Positions 13,618-20,383 are shown, numbered from the stretch's first letter. The stretch: 22,049 bases of DNA from JBBQAA01 sp038276395 (GCA_038276395.1 JBBQAA010000028.1:1-22049), one strand, 5' to 3'. Notes: generated by a model from the sequence alone, not told the origin. Program-made: numbers and translations.

Positions 13618-14082
13618 CTACGCCGCGGGCGAGAGCACGACCAGCGGGATCCGGCGCTCGGCCCGCTCCTGGTAGACCGCGTAGTCCGGGTAGATCCCGA
13701 CCACCCGCGGCCACAGCCGCTCGCGCTCCTCGCCCTCCGCTTCGTGCGCGCGCACGCGGCGCCGCTCGGCGCCCACCTGCACCGCCGTCTCCGGCGCGGC
13801 CCGCAGGTTCAGCCACCACGACGGGTGCTTCGGCGCCCCGCCGTAGGAGGCCACGAGGACGAGGTCCGGGGAGTCGTCCAGGTAGATGAGCGGCGTCGTG
13901 CGCGGCGTCCCCGATCTCCGGCCGACGTGGTCGAGCAGGAGGATCGGCGGCTTGCCGCCGCCGGGGAACGTCCCGCCCAGGCGCCCGCCGCTCAGGCGGT
14001 AGACCCGCGTGTGCAGGCCGGTCAGGCGAAGCCAGACCTTCTCCTGGAGGGAGCCCTGGACGGGGACCGGCGGCGTCGGCAT
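13618..14082 (-). CDS. Ddn-like deazaflavin (F420)-dependent nitroreductase / quinone reductase family protein
   Basis: 154 aa. The segments LLLDHVGRRSGTPRTTPLIY, then LDDSPDLVLVASYGGAPKHP, SWWLNLRAAPETAVQVG and a C-terminal WPRVVGIYPDYAVYQERAER are diagnostic of the DUF385/F420H2-dependent quinone reductase (FDOR-A, Ddn-like) split beta-barrel family. These enzymes use reduced F420 to reduce quinones or nitro compounds at the membrane. The ATG at 14082 shares one base with the glpX stop (TGATG), so it is the last gene of a coupled three-gene operon. The LLM-class enzyme at 15584 is a second probable F420 user. The electron acceptor is unknown. Confidence 0.87.
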   Translation of the reverse strand: MPTPPVPVQGSLQEKVWLRLTGLHTRVYRLSGGRLGGTFPGGGKPPILLLDHVGRRSGTPRTTPLIYLDDSPDLVLVASYGGAPKHPSWWLNLRAAPETAVQVGAERRRVRAHEAEGEERERLWPRVVGIYPDYAVYQERAERRIPLVVLSPAA

Positions 14083-15077
14083 CAGCCGTACCGTGCGCCC
14101 GTGATCTGGCGGAGCTTCGAACGGTCGTGGCGCGCCGTGACGCGCCGGACCGTGCCCGAGCGCGAGCGCATGACGATCGACTCCGTGGAGGCCGTCGCGC
14201 CCTGGTAGCGCACGCCCTGGAGCACGTCGCCGTCGGTGACGCCCGTGGCCGAGAAGAAGACATCCTGCCCGGTGATCAGGTCGTCGTGGTCGAGGACCCG
14301 CTCGAGGTCGTAGCCCGCCGCGATCGTGGCCTCCCGCTCCGCCGCGTTCTGCGGCCAGAGCCGGCCGAGCAGCCGGCCGCCCGTGCACTTGATGGCCGCC
14401 GCGGAGATGACCCCCTCGGGGGTCCCGCCGATCCCCCACAGGAGGTCGACGGGCGAGGCGTCGTCGACGGCGAGCAGCGCGGCGGAGACGTCCCCGTCCT
14501 TGATGAAGCGGATGCGCGCCCCGGCCTCGCGGATCTCGGCCACGGCGTCCTTGTGGCGCTCGCGGTCGAGCATGACGACCATGACGTCGCGGACGTCCGT
14601 GCCCTTGCGCTCGGCCACGGCGCGCACGACCTCCGCCAGCGGGCGCTCGAGCGAGAGGCAGTCGGCGATCTCCGGGCCGCCCGCGATCTTCTCCATGTAG
14701 AAGCAGGGGCCGGGGTCGAACATCGTCCCCCGCTCGGAGAGCGCGATCACGGCCAGCGCGCTCGGCTCGCCGAGCGCCGTCAGCCGCGTGCCCTCGAGCG
14801 GGTCGACGGCGACGTCGACCGCGGGCGCGGAGCCGTCCCCGATCGACTCGCCGTTGAAGAGCATGGGCGCCTCGTCCTTCTCCCCCTCGCCGATCACGAC
14901 GACGCCGTCCATCGCGATCGAGTCGAGCACGTGGCGCATGGCGTCGACCGCGGCTTGGTCGGCCGCCTCCTTGTCGCCCATCCCGACAAGCCGGGCGGCG
15001 GCCAGCGCCGCCGCCTCGGTCACCCGGACGAGCTCGAGCGCAAGGTTCCGGTCGGGCCGGGCGGGTGCGTCACTCAC
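14082..15077 (-). CDS. glpX: Class II fructose-1,6-bisphosphatase GlpX
   Basis: 331 aa from the GTG at 15077. GlpX hydrolyses fructose-1,6-bisphosphate in gluconeogenesis. Hallmarks include VVVIGEGEKDEAPMLFNGE, the metal-site VDVAVDPLEGTRL, the MFDPGPCFYMEKIAGGPEIA region and DLLWGIGGTPEGVISAAAIK with the sugar-phosphate loop. The longer frame to 15176 is rejected because the GTG overlaps the upstream gene's stop (GTGA) and conserved sequence begins there (ARPDRNLALELVRVTEAA). Length is standard. The position between a four-helix membrane protein and a Ddn-like reductase, with overlaps on both sides, implies co-translation; why these functions are linked is not obvious. Confidence 0.94.
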   Translation of the reverse strand: MSDAPARPDRNLALELVRVTEAAALAAARLVGMGDKEAADQAAVDAMRHVLDSIAMDGVVVIGEGEKDEAPMLFNGESIGDGSAPAVDVAVDPLEGTRLTALGEPSALAVIALSERGTMFDPGPCFYMEKIAGGPEIADCLSLERPLAEVVRAVAERKGTDVRDVMVVMLDRERHKDAVAEIREAGARIRFIKDGDVSAALLAVDDASPVDLLWGIGGTPEGVISAAAIKCTGGRLLGRLWPQNAAEREATIAAGYDLERVLDHDDLITGQDVFFSATGVTDGDVLQGVRYQGATASTESIVMRSRSGTVRRVTARHDRSKLRQITGARYG

Positions 15078-15541
15078 GGGACGCCGGGCGGCTTGCGCGG
15101 ACCGGTGTCGTTGCGCGCGCGGTGGAAGACCGCGCCGCCGAGCATGAGAATCGAGCCCACCAGGGCCACGACCCACCCGAGCTGCAGGGAGATCTGGCCG
15201 GCCGGATCGCCCGGCTTGACGATGAGCCCGCGCAGGAGGACGAGCGTGACGACGATGATCGCCACGACCGCGGTGAGCTCGCCACGCGGCCAGGACAGCG
15301 CGTGGCCGCGGATCACGATGTAGGCGAGGATGAGCGGGGAGGCGGCACCCACGAGCAGCACGTAGCGCATTGTCGAGAGCGCCTTCCAGGCCGACAGCGT
15401 CAGCCCGGCCCGGCCGGGGCCGTGCGGCCCGATACTCGCGAAGCGGTTGTCGAGCTTGTACCAGGCGAGGAACACGCCGATGGCCAGGATGGCGCCGCCG
15501 GCGACGGCGATGATCTCCTCCCGCTCGAGCTTCCCCTTCAT
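15074..15541 (-). CDS. Small multi-pass membrane protein (about four helices)
   Basis: 155 aa. It starts MKGKLEREEIIAVAGGAILA and has hydrophobic segments at about 9-27, 60-78 (MRYVLLVGAASPLILAYIVI), 85-103 (LTAVVAIIVVTLVLLRGLIV) and 118-140 (LGWVVALVGSILMLGGAVFH). This gives four predicted membrane helices with short loops; the tail RARNDTGPRKPPGVP is probably cytoplasmic. I do not recognise a named family. It is the first gene of an operon with glpX and the Ddn-like reductase, overlapping glpX by GTGA. The ATG at 15541 has TAGGCT 10 nt upstream and no Shine-Dalgarno, which supports a very short leader. It is divergent from the LLM oxidoreductase across 42 bp. Confidence 0.82.
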   Translation of the reverse strand: MKGKLEREEIIAVAGGAILAIGVFLAWYKLDNRFASIGPHGPGRAGLTLSAWKALSTMRYVLLVGAASPLILAYIVIRGHALSWPRGELTAVVAIIVVTLVLLRGLIVKPGDPAGQISLQLGWVVALVGSILMLGGAVFHRARNDTGPRKPPGVP

Positions 15542-15551
15542 CGGCCCGCGC

Positions 15552-15557
15552 AGCCTA
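15552..15557 (-). promoter_or_regulatory. -10 hexamer TAGGCT of the membrane protein-glpX-Ddn operon
   Basis: TAGGCT on the minus strand ends 10 nt before the ATG at 15541. Only 11 bp separate it from the divergent TAGGGT at 15569-15574, so the two promoters share their upstream DNA and may be co-regulated or compete. Confidence 0.45.
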
Positions 15558-15568
15558 CCCGACTTGCG

Positions 15569-15574
15569 TAGGGT
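15569..15574 (+). promoter_or_regulatory. -10 hexamer TAGGGT of the LLM oxidoreductase gene
   Basis: TAGGGT ends exactly 9 nt before the ATG at 15584, with no ribosome binding site between. Confidence 0.5.
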
Positions 15575-15583
15575 GGCGCCTCG

Positions 15584-16537
15584 ATGCCGACCTGGAGCCT
15601 CACCCTGCCCTTCCCGGGTCTCGCCCTGCGCGACCACGAGCCGCTCGTCCGCCGCGCCGAGAAGGCGCGCTACGACGAGCTGTGGACGGGCGAGACGGCG
15701 GGGCCAGACGGCTTCACGCCGCTCGTCCTCGCCGCCGCGTGGACGGAGGAGATTAAGCTCGGCACGGGCGTCGTCAACCCCTTCACGCGCGGTCCGGCCG
15801 TGCTCGCCCAGCACGCGGCGGCGCTGCAGGACGCGAGCGGCGGGCGCTTCAAGCTCGGCCTCGGGGCCTCCTCCGACGTGATCGTCGAGCGCTGGAACGA
15901 GATCCCCTTCGACAAGCCGCTCTCGCGCGTGCGCCACGCCGTCGAGGCGCTCCGCCCGCTGCTCTCCGGCTCGGGCCGCGGACCGGGCGGCTTCAAGCTC
16001 GAGCAGCCGCCCGAGACCCCCATCCCCATCTACGTCGCCGCGCTGCGCGACCGGATGCTCCGGCTCGGCGGCGAGATCGCCGACGGCACGTTCGTCAACT
16101 TCCTGCCGCTCTCGGGCGTCGAGCACGTCGTCGGCCGCATCCGCGAGGGGGAGCGCGCGGGCGGGAAGGAGGAGGGCTCCTCGGACGTCGTCTGCCGCTT
16201 CTTCTGCATCCCCCAACCGCCGGAGGAGGGGCTCGGCCTCGCGCGCTGGATGTTCGCCGCCTACGGCACGGTGCCGGTCTACGAGGCGTTCTTCCGCTCG
16301 CTGGGCTGGGGTGAGCAGCTCGACCCGATGGTCACCGCCTGGCGGGCGGGCGACCGCCAGGCGGCGCTCGAGCGCGCGCCGGACGAGCTCATCCGCGAGA
16401 TCTTCGTCTTCGGCACGCCGGAGGAGCAACGGGCGCGCCTGGAGGAGTTCGCCGGCCGCGGGATCACGAACCTCGTCATCACCCCGATCGCCGGCCCCGA
16501 GGACCTGCCGGACCTGATCGACGCGCTCGCGCCGTAA
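15584..16537 (+). CDS. LLM-class (luciferase-like) F420-dependent oxidoreductase
   Basis: 317 aa. TIM-barrel luciferase-like family: MPTWSLTLPFPGLALRDHEP, then ARYDELWTGETAGPDGFTPL, the IKLGTGVVNPFTRGPAVLAQ strand-loop, and ASGGRFKLGLGASSDVIVER, the latter the usual GR-LGLG phosphate-binding segment. Later segments are PIPIYVAALRDRMLRLGGEI and a C-terminal GTPEEQRARLEEFAGRGITN. In actinobacteria most such proteins use F420 rather than FMN; which one applies here cannot be proved from sequence alone. The start is the ATG at 15584, 9 nt after a -10 hexamer. It stands alone between the divergent glpX operon and egtB (49-nt gap). Substrate unknown. Confidence 0.9.
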   Translation: MPTWSLTLPFPGLALRDHEPLVRRAEKARYDELWTGETAGPDGFTPLVLAAAWTEEIKLGTGVVNPFTRGPAVLAQHAAALQDASGGRFKLGLGASSDVIVERWNEIPFDKPLSRVRHAVEALRPLLSGSGRGPGGFKLEQPPETPIPIYVAALRDRMLRLGGEIADGTFVNFLPLSGVEHVVGRIREGERAGGKEEGSSDVVCRFFCIPQPPEEGLGLARWMFAAYGTVPVYEAFFRSLGWGEQLDPMVTAWRAGDRQAALERAPDELIREIFVFGTPEEQRARLEEFAGRGITNLVITPIAGPEDLPDLIDALAP

Positions 16538-16571
16538 CGACTTCGTTCGGTGATCGAGCGCCTGGGCGGGG

Positions 16572-16577
16572 TACGGT
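16572..16577 (+). promoter_or_regulatory. -10 hexamer TACGGT of egtBD
   Basis: TACGGT ends exactly 9 nt before the GTG start of egtB at 16587. No Shine-Dalgarno is present, consistent with a near-leaderless mRNA for egtBD. Confidence 0.5.
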
Positions 16578-16586
16578 CCTCAGATC

Positions 16587-17828
16587 GTGCTCGCCCCGGT
16601 TCTCCGAGAGCTCGACGACACCCGCGCGCGGACGCTGGCGCTCGTCGACGGTCTGGCTCCGGCTGAGCTGGCCGAGCAGTTCTCCCCGATCATGAGCCCT
16701 TTGGCCTGGGATCTCGGGCACATCGCCGCCTTCGAGGACCTCTGGCTCGCCCGGCGCGCGGGCGGGCTGCCGCTCCTGCGCCGCGACCTCATGCGGGTCT
16801 ACGACGCCTTCGAGACGCCGAGGGCCAAGCGGGGCGACGCGCCCTTCCTCGGGCCCGGGGAGGCGCTCGGCTACCTCGACGACGTGCGCGCACGCGTGGC
16901 CGAGGTGCCGGTCGGCGACGGGCGCTTCCACGAGCTCGTCCTGCGCCACGAGCAGCAGCACGTGGAGACGATTCTGCAGACGCTCGAGCTCGCCCACCTC
17001 GATCCCACCCGCCTCGCCGCCACGCCGAACGACAATGGGCACGCACCGCTCCTCGCGCCGCCCGGCGCGGATTCGGACTTCGTGGCGATCCCGGCCGGGC
17101 CGTGCCTCCTCGGGGCGGGGCCCGAGGGGTTCTCCTACGACAACGAGCGGCCGCGCCACGCGGTCGACCTGCCCACCTTCGCGCTCGCGCGCGCGCCGGT
17201 GACGAGCGGCACCTGGCGGCACTTCTCCGAGGGCGGCGGCTACGAGCGCCGCGAGTGGTGGTCGGCCGAGGGCTGGGCGTGGAAGGAGCAGGAGGACATC
17301 CACGGGCCGCGGGAGTGGAATGCCGAGGGCCACGAATGGCGCCTGGGCGAGGGATGGGTCGCCATCGATCCCGCTCGCCCGGTCGTGCACGTGTCCTGGT
17401 TCGAGGCCGACGCCTTTGCCCGCGCCCACGGCGCGCGCCTCCCCTCGGAGGCGGAATGGGAGAAGGCGGCGACCTGGGATCAGGCCGCGGGGACGCCCCG
17501 CCCGCCCGACCCGGCGGCCGGCGACCTCGACCAGACGGGGCTCGGCACGGCACCGACCCCGGCCGCGGCGCGGGCGCCGAGCGGCTGCCTGGGGATGCTC
17601 GGCGGGGTCTGGGAGTGGACGAGCTCTGACTTCACCGCCTACCCCGGCTTTGCGCCCGACCCCTACCGGGACTACTCCGAGCCGTTCTTCGGCCCCGCCC
17701 ACAAGGTCCTCCGCGGCGGCTCCTGGGCCACGCGCCGACGCGTCGCCACCGCCACCTTCCGCAACTGGGACTTCCCCCACCGCCGCCAGATCTTCTCCGG
17801 CCTCCGACTCGCAAAGGACATCACTTGA
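16587..17828 (+). CDS. egtB: Ergothioneine sulfoxide synthase EgtB
   Basis: 413 aa, GTG start. EgtB is a non-haem iron enzyme that joins hercynine to a thiol (gamma-glutamylcysteine or cysteine) with O2. The N-terminal DinB-like domain holds the likely iron ligands H45 (WDLGHIAAFED) and H121/H125 (LVLRHEQQHVETIL). The C-terminal sulfatase-modifying (FGE-like) domain runs from about 150: FVAIPAGPCLLGAGPEGFSY, then ARLPSEAEWEKAATW, GMLGGVWEWTSSDF, DPYRDYSEPFFGPAHKVLRG and RRQIFSGLRLAKDIT. The YRDYSEPFF stretch corresponds to the region holding the catalytic Tyr of mycobacterial EgtB. No egtA or egtC lies next to it, so the sulfur donor is open. The stop overlaps egtD's TTG start. Confidence 0.94.
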   Translation: MLAPVLRELDDTRARTLALVDGLAPAELAEQFSPIMSPLAWDLGHIAAFEDLWLARRAGGLPLLRRDLMRVYDAFETPRAKRGDAPFLGPGEALGYLDDVRARVAEVPVGDGRFHELVLRHEQQHVETILQTLELAHLDPTRLAATPNDNGHAPLLAPPGADSDFVAIPAGPCLLGAGPEGFSYDNERPRHAVDLPTFALARAPVTSGTWRHFSEGGGYERREWWSAEGWAWKEQEDIHGPREWNAEGHEWRLGEGWVAIDPARPVVHVSWFEADAFARAHGARLPSEAEWEKAATWDQAAGTPRPPDPAAGDLDQTGLGTAPTPAAARAPSGCLGMLGGVWEWTSSDFTAYPGFAPDPYRDYSEPFFGPAHKVLRGGSWATRRRVATATFRNWDFPHRRQIFSGLRLAKDIT

Positions 17829-18784
17829 TCGACCTGACCTCCCACCTCGAGACCGCCGCCGAGCGGACGCTGGCCGAGGACGTGCGGGCCGGGTTGGCCG
17901 CCGAGCCCAAGGAGCTTCCCCCCAAGCACCTCTACGACGCGCGCGGCTCGGAGCTCTTCGAGGAGATCTGCGAGCTGCCCGAGTACTACCCGACCCGCAC
18001 CGAGCGCGCGATCCTCACCGCGCAGGCGGGCGCGATCGCCGCGCGCACCGGCGCCCGCGAGCTCGTCGAGCTCGGCTCGGGCGCGGCGGAGAAGGCGCGG
18101 ATTCTCCTCGCCGGCGGGCCCTACGAGCGCTACGTGCCGGTCGACGTCTCCCGGGACGCCCTGGCCATCGCCGCGGCGGCGCTCGCCGCCGAGGACACCG
18201 CGCTCGAGGTCGCGGGCGTCGTCGCGGACTTCGAGCGCCAGCTCGACCGCATCCCGCCCTCCGCACCCGGACGCCCGCGGCTCGTCGCCTTCCTCGGCGG
18301 GACCATCGGCAACCTGGCGCCGGAGCCGCGCCACGAGCTGCTGGGCGCGATCGCCGGGCTCCTCGGCCCCGCGGACCATCTTCTGCTCGGGACCGACCTC
18401 GTCAAGGACCCCGCGGTGCTCGTGGCCGCCTACGACGACGCGCAGGGCGTGACGGCCGCGTTTGACCGCAACGTCCTCGCCGTCATCGATCGCGAGCTCG
18501 GCGCCGACTTCGACCCGGAGTCGTGGGAGCACGTCGCGCGCTGGAACGCGGCGCAGGAGCGGATCGAGATGTGGCTGCACACGCCGCAGGCGCGGACCGT
18601 GACGCTCGAGGCGCTCGACCTCGAGGTCCCCTTCACGGCGGGCGAGGGGATCCGCACCGAGCTCTCCTGCAAGTTCACCCGGGCGCGCCTCGAGGTGGAG
18701 CTCGGCGCCGCCGGGCTCGCCCTCGCCGAGCTCCTGACCGACCCCGCCGAGCGCTTCGCCCTGTCGCTCTCGCGGCTACGCTAG
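17825..18784 (+). CDS. egtD: L-histidine N-alpha-methyltransferase EgtD
   Basis: 319 aa, starting at TTG overlapping the egtB stop (TTGA). EgtD trimethylates histidine to hercynine with SAM, the first step of ergothioneine synthesis. The N-terminus has PPKHLYDARGSELFEEICEL and PEYYPTRTERAIL (substrate-binding Tyr region). The SAM motif is LVELGSGAAEKARILL, followed by FLGGTIGNL (conserved Asn), YDDAQGVTAAFDRNVLAVI and C-terminal IRTELSCKFTR, whose Glu and Ser match the residues that read the histidine imidazole in mycobacterial EgtD. Length is normal. With egtB it supplies the two core steps; the C-S lyase (EgtE) and EgtA/EgtC must be elsewhere or replaced. Confidence 0.94.
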   Translation: MIDLTSHLETAAERTLAEDVRAGLAAEPKELPPKHLYDARGSELFEEICELPEYYPTRTERAILTAQAGAIAARTGARELVELGSGAAEKARILLAGGPYERYVPVDVSRDALAIAAAALAAEDTALEVAGVVADFERQLDRIPPSAPGRPRLVAFLGGTIGNLAPEPRHELLGAIAGLLGPADHLLLGTDLVKDPAVLVAAYDDAQGVTAAFDRNVLAVIDRELGADFDPESWEHVARWNAAQERIEMWLHTPQARTVTLEALDLEVPFTAGEGIRTELSCKFTRARLEVELGAAGLALAELLTDPAERFALSLSRLR

Positions 18785-18787
18785 CTT
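18782..18787 (+). promoter_or_regulatory. -10 hexamer TAGCTT ahead of the SDR gene
   Basis: TAGCTT overlaps the egtD stop codon and ends 8 nt before the SDR ATG at 18796, with no Shine-Dalgarno. It would let the SDR gene be transcribed separately from egtBD. Confidence 0.35.
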
Positions 18788-18795
18788 CCCGCCGC

Positions 18796-19563
18796 ATGGA
18801 CATCGACGGCAGCGGCGCGATCGTCTCCGGCGGGGCCTCCGGGCTCGGCGAGGCGACCGTCCGCGCGCTCCACGCCCGCGGGGCCGACGTGACGATCGCC
18901 GACCTCAACGAGGAGAAGGGCGAGGCGCTCGCCTCGGAGCTCGGCGAGCGCGCCCGCTTCGTGAAGACCGACGTGACCGACGAGGGGCAGGTCCAGGCCG
19001 CGGTGCAGGGGGCGTGCCCCGGCGGCGAGCTGCGGATCTCCTTCGCCTGCGCGGGGATCGGCTGGGCCCAGCGCACCGTGCACCCAAAGCACGGCCCGCA
19101 CACTCTCCAGCCCTTCGAGACGGTCATCCGCGTCAACCTGATCGGCACCTTCAACCTCCTACGCCTGGCCGGCACCCGGATCGCCGAGGCCGAGCCGCGG
19201 GCCGACGGCGAGCGCGGCGTGCACGTCTCGACGGCGTCGATCGCCGCCTTCGACGGCCAGATCGGCCAGATCTCCTACTCGGCCTCCAAGGGTGGCGTCG
19301 TCGGGATGACGCTGCCCGCCGCGCGCGACCTCGCCCAGCTCGGGATCCGCGTCAACACCATCGCGCCGGGCCTCTTCGACACCCCGCTGCTCGCCGCGCT
19401 GCCCGAGCCGGCGCGCCAGGCGCTCGGGGAGACCATGCCCTTCCCCTCCCGCCTGGGGCGCCCGGAGGAGTACGCCGCGCTCGGGATCGCCGTCGTCGAG
19501 AACGTGATGGTCAATGGCGAGACCATCCGCCTCGACGGCGCGCTGCGGATGGCGCCGAAGTAG
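18796..19563 (+). CDS. Short-chain dehydrogenase, 3-hydroxyacyl-CoA dehydrogenase type II-like
   Basis: 255 aa. Rossmann NAD-binding motif GGASGLGEA near residue 12, acidic DLNEEKG after strand 2 (favours NAD), and FVKTDVTDEGQ. The catalytic region is HVSTASIAAFDGQIGQISYS followed by ASKGG, giving the Ser and YxxxK. Then come RVNTIAPGLFDTPLLAALP and MPFPSRLGRPEEYA. The FDGQIGQ-YSASKGGVVGMTLP-ARDLA-GIRVNTIAPG pattern is typical of HSD17B10-like enzymes that oxidise 3-hydroxyacyl-CoA or steroids. The usual NNAG motif is replaced by SFACAGIG, a mild deviation. A thiolase lies about 1.1 kb away on the other strand, so fatty-acid beta-oxidation is plausible. Exact substrate unknown. Confidence 0.9.
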   Translation: MDIDGSGAIVSGGASGLGEATVRALHARGADVTIADLNEEKGEALASELGERARFVKTDVTDEGQVQAAVQGACPGGELRISFACAGIGWAQRTVHPKHGPHTLQPFETVIRVNLIGTFNLLRLAGTRIAEAEPRADGERGVHVSTASIAAFDGQIGQISYSASKGGVVGMTLPAARDLAQLGIRVNTIAPGLFDTPLLAALPEPARQALGETMPFPSRLGRPEEYAALGIAVVENVMVNGETIRLDGALRMAPK

Positions 19564-19621
19564 CCGCCGGCGCCGGCCGGGGCCGGTCCCGACGGCGATC
19601 GGTGGGCACTCGGGCGCGCGC

Positions 19622-19645
19622 TCGATCAACTGGACGCTTGATCGA
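19622..19645. promoter_or_regulatory. Inverted repeat TCGATCAA-8 nt-TTGATCGA, possible operator
   Basis: Two perfect 8-bp arms (19622-19629 and 19638-19645) with an 8-nt spacer form a 24-bp dyad typical in size of TetR/GntR-type operators. It lies 58 nt after the SDR stop and about 75 nt before the c-di-GMP aptamer, so it probably belongs to the CAP gene's promoter region. No adjacent regulator gene indicates which protein binds. Confidence 0.45.
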
Positions 19646-19647
19646 CC

Positions 19648-19659
19648 CCCCGGCCGGGG
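19648..19659. terminator. GC-rich palindrome CCCCGGCCGGGG, weak terminator candidate for SDR
   Basis: A 12-bp perfect palindrome 84 nt past the SDR stop, without a T-run. The strand could fold only into a very tight hairpin, so this is a weak call. Confidence 0.2.
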
Positions 19660-19719
19660 TGCTCACGCCGGATGAGGCAGGGGCCGATCACCGAACTGTC
19701 CAAGAAAACAAGCAGGTCC

Positions 19720-19808
19720 GCCTCCCGAGAACGGCAAACCATCCGCAAGGATGGGACGCAAAGCCACGGAACTCCCAGAGCAGGAGTTCGCCGGGTTACC
19801 GAAGGAGA
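19720..19808 (+). ncRNA. c-di-GMP-I riboswitch (GEMM-I)
   Basis: Diagnostic blocks appear in order: GGCAAACC (19733-19740); stem AUCC/GGAU closed by a GCAA tetraloop; GGGACGCAAAGCCACGG; a second arm GAACTCC/GGAGTTC; and CCGGGTTACCG (19791-19801). CTCC (19722-19725) and GGAG (19804-19807) can form the base stem P1. The GNRA loop and its receptor are as in the Vibrio Vc2 aptamer. It lies directly ahead of the CAP-domain gene. The region 19810-19843 forms a possible expression platform (see separate entry). Class assignment is strong; whether ligand turns expression on or off cannot be read by eye. Confidence 0.93.
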
Positions 19809-19809
19809 T

Positions 19810-19843
19810 GGGTGGCGACCTCGATGCCCCGTAGGAGCCACCC
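19810..19843 (+). promoter_or_regulatory. Expression platform hairpin over the CAP gene ribosome site
   Basis: GGGTGGC (19810-19816) is a perfect reverse complement of GCCACCC (19837-19843), which ends right at the ATG. The Shine-Dalgarno AGGAG (19833-19837) sits at the edge of the loop and stem. The 5' arm begins 2 nt after the aptamer's P1 strand, so aptamer folding could compete with this hairpin. This suggests control of translation start rather than termination. Confidence 0.55.
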
Positions 19844-20377
19844 ATGCCTCGACTCACGATCCGTCGCACCCTCAGCGCCGCCCTCTCCCTCGCCGCGCTC
19901 GCCGGAGCGGGCGGGACCGCCTCCGCGCAGGCCGCCTGCCGGCACACCGGCGTCGCCCCCGACGCCGCCCACATCGCGCAGGCCCGTCAGGCCACGCTCT
20001 GCCTCCTGAACGCCGAGCGCCGCGCCCACCGCCTGCGGAGCCTCCGCGAGAACCCCGAGCTCGACCGCGCCTCGGTGGCCCACTCGCGCTTCATGGTCCG
20101 CGCCCGCTACTTCGAGCACGGCAACTTCATGGCCCGCATCACCAAGGTCGGCTACCTGCGGAACGCCGGGGCCTGGGCGGTGGGCGAGAACATTGCCTGG
20201 GGCGGCGGCTCGCTGGCCACCCCGGCCTCGATCGTCGACATGTGGATGCACTCGCCGGGCCACCGGGCGAACATCCTCTCCCGCTCCTACTCGGAGACCG
20301 GGATCGGCATCTTCGGCGGGACCCCGCAGGGCGTCACCGGCGGCACCTACACCACCGACTTCGGATCTAGGGGGTAG
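19844..20377 (+). CDS. Secreted CAP-domain (SCP/PR1-like) protein
   Basis: 177 aa. Signal peptide MPRLTIRRTLSAALSLAALA with cleavage after GTASAQA. The rest is a CAP domain: QATLCLLNAERRAHRLRSLR, then LDRASVAHSRFMVRARYFEH, a WAVGENIAWGGGS loop, the MWMHSPGHRANILSRSY motif and ETGIGIFGGTPQGVTGGTYT. The conserved His/Glu cavity residues (H of AHS, E of GEN, H of PGH) are in place. Bacterial CAP proteins are extracellular with mostly unknown roles (lipid or carbohydrate binding, spore or biofilm coat). A c-di-GMP-I riboswitch and a sequestering hairpin upstream tie its level to c-di-GMP, suggesting a role in attachment or surface state. Two hairpins follow the stop. Confidence 0.92.
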   Translation: MPRLTIRRTLSAALSLAALAGAGGTASAQAACRHTGVAPDAAHIAQARQATLCLLNAERRAHRLRSLRENPELDRASVAHSRFMVRARYFEHGNFMARITKVGYLRNAGAWAVGENIAWGGGSLATPASIVDMWMHSPGHRANILSRSYSETGIGIFGGTPQGVTGGTYTTDFGSRG

Positions 20378-20383
20378 GGCAAG

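Noticed and set aside
19807..19834. Eight-codon upstream frame ATG...TAG starting at 19808 right after AAGGAG, ending inside the CAP gene's ribosome site
   Set aside because: The ribosome-site to ATG spacing is zero and it lies within the riboswitch expression platform; more likely structural RNA than a leader peptide.
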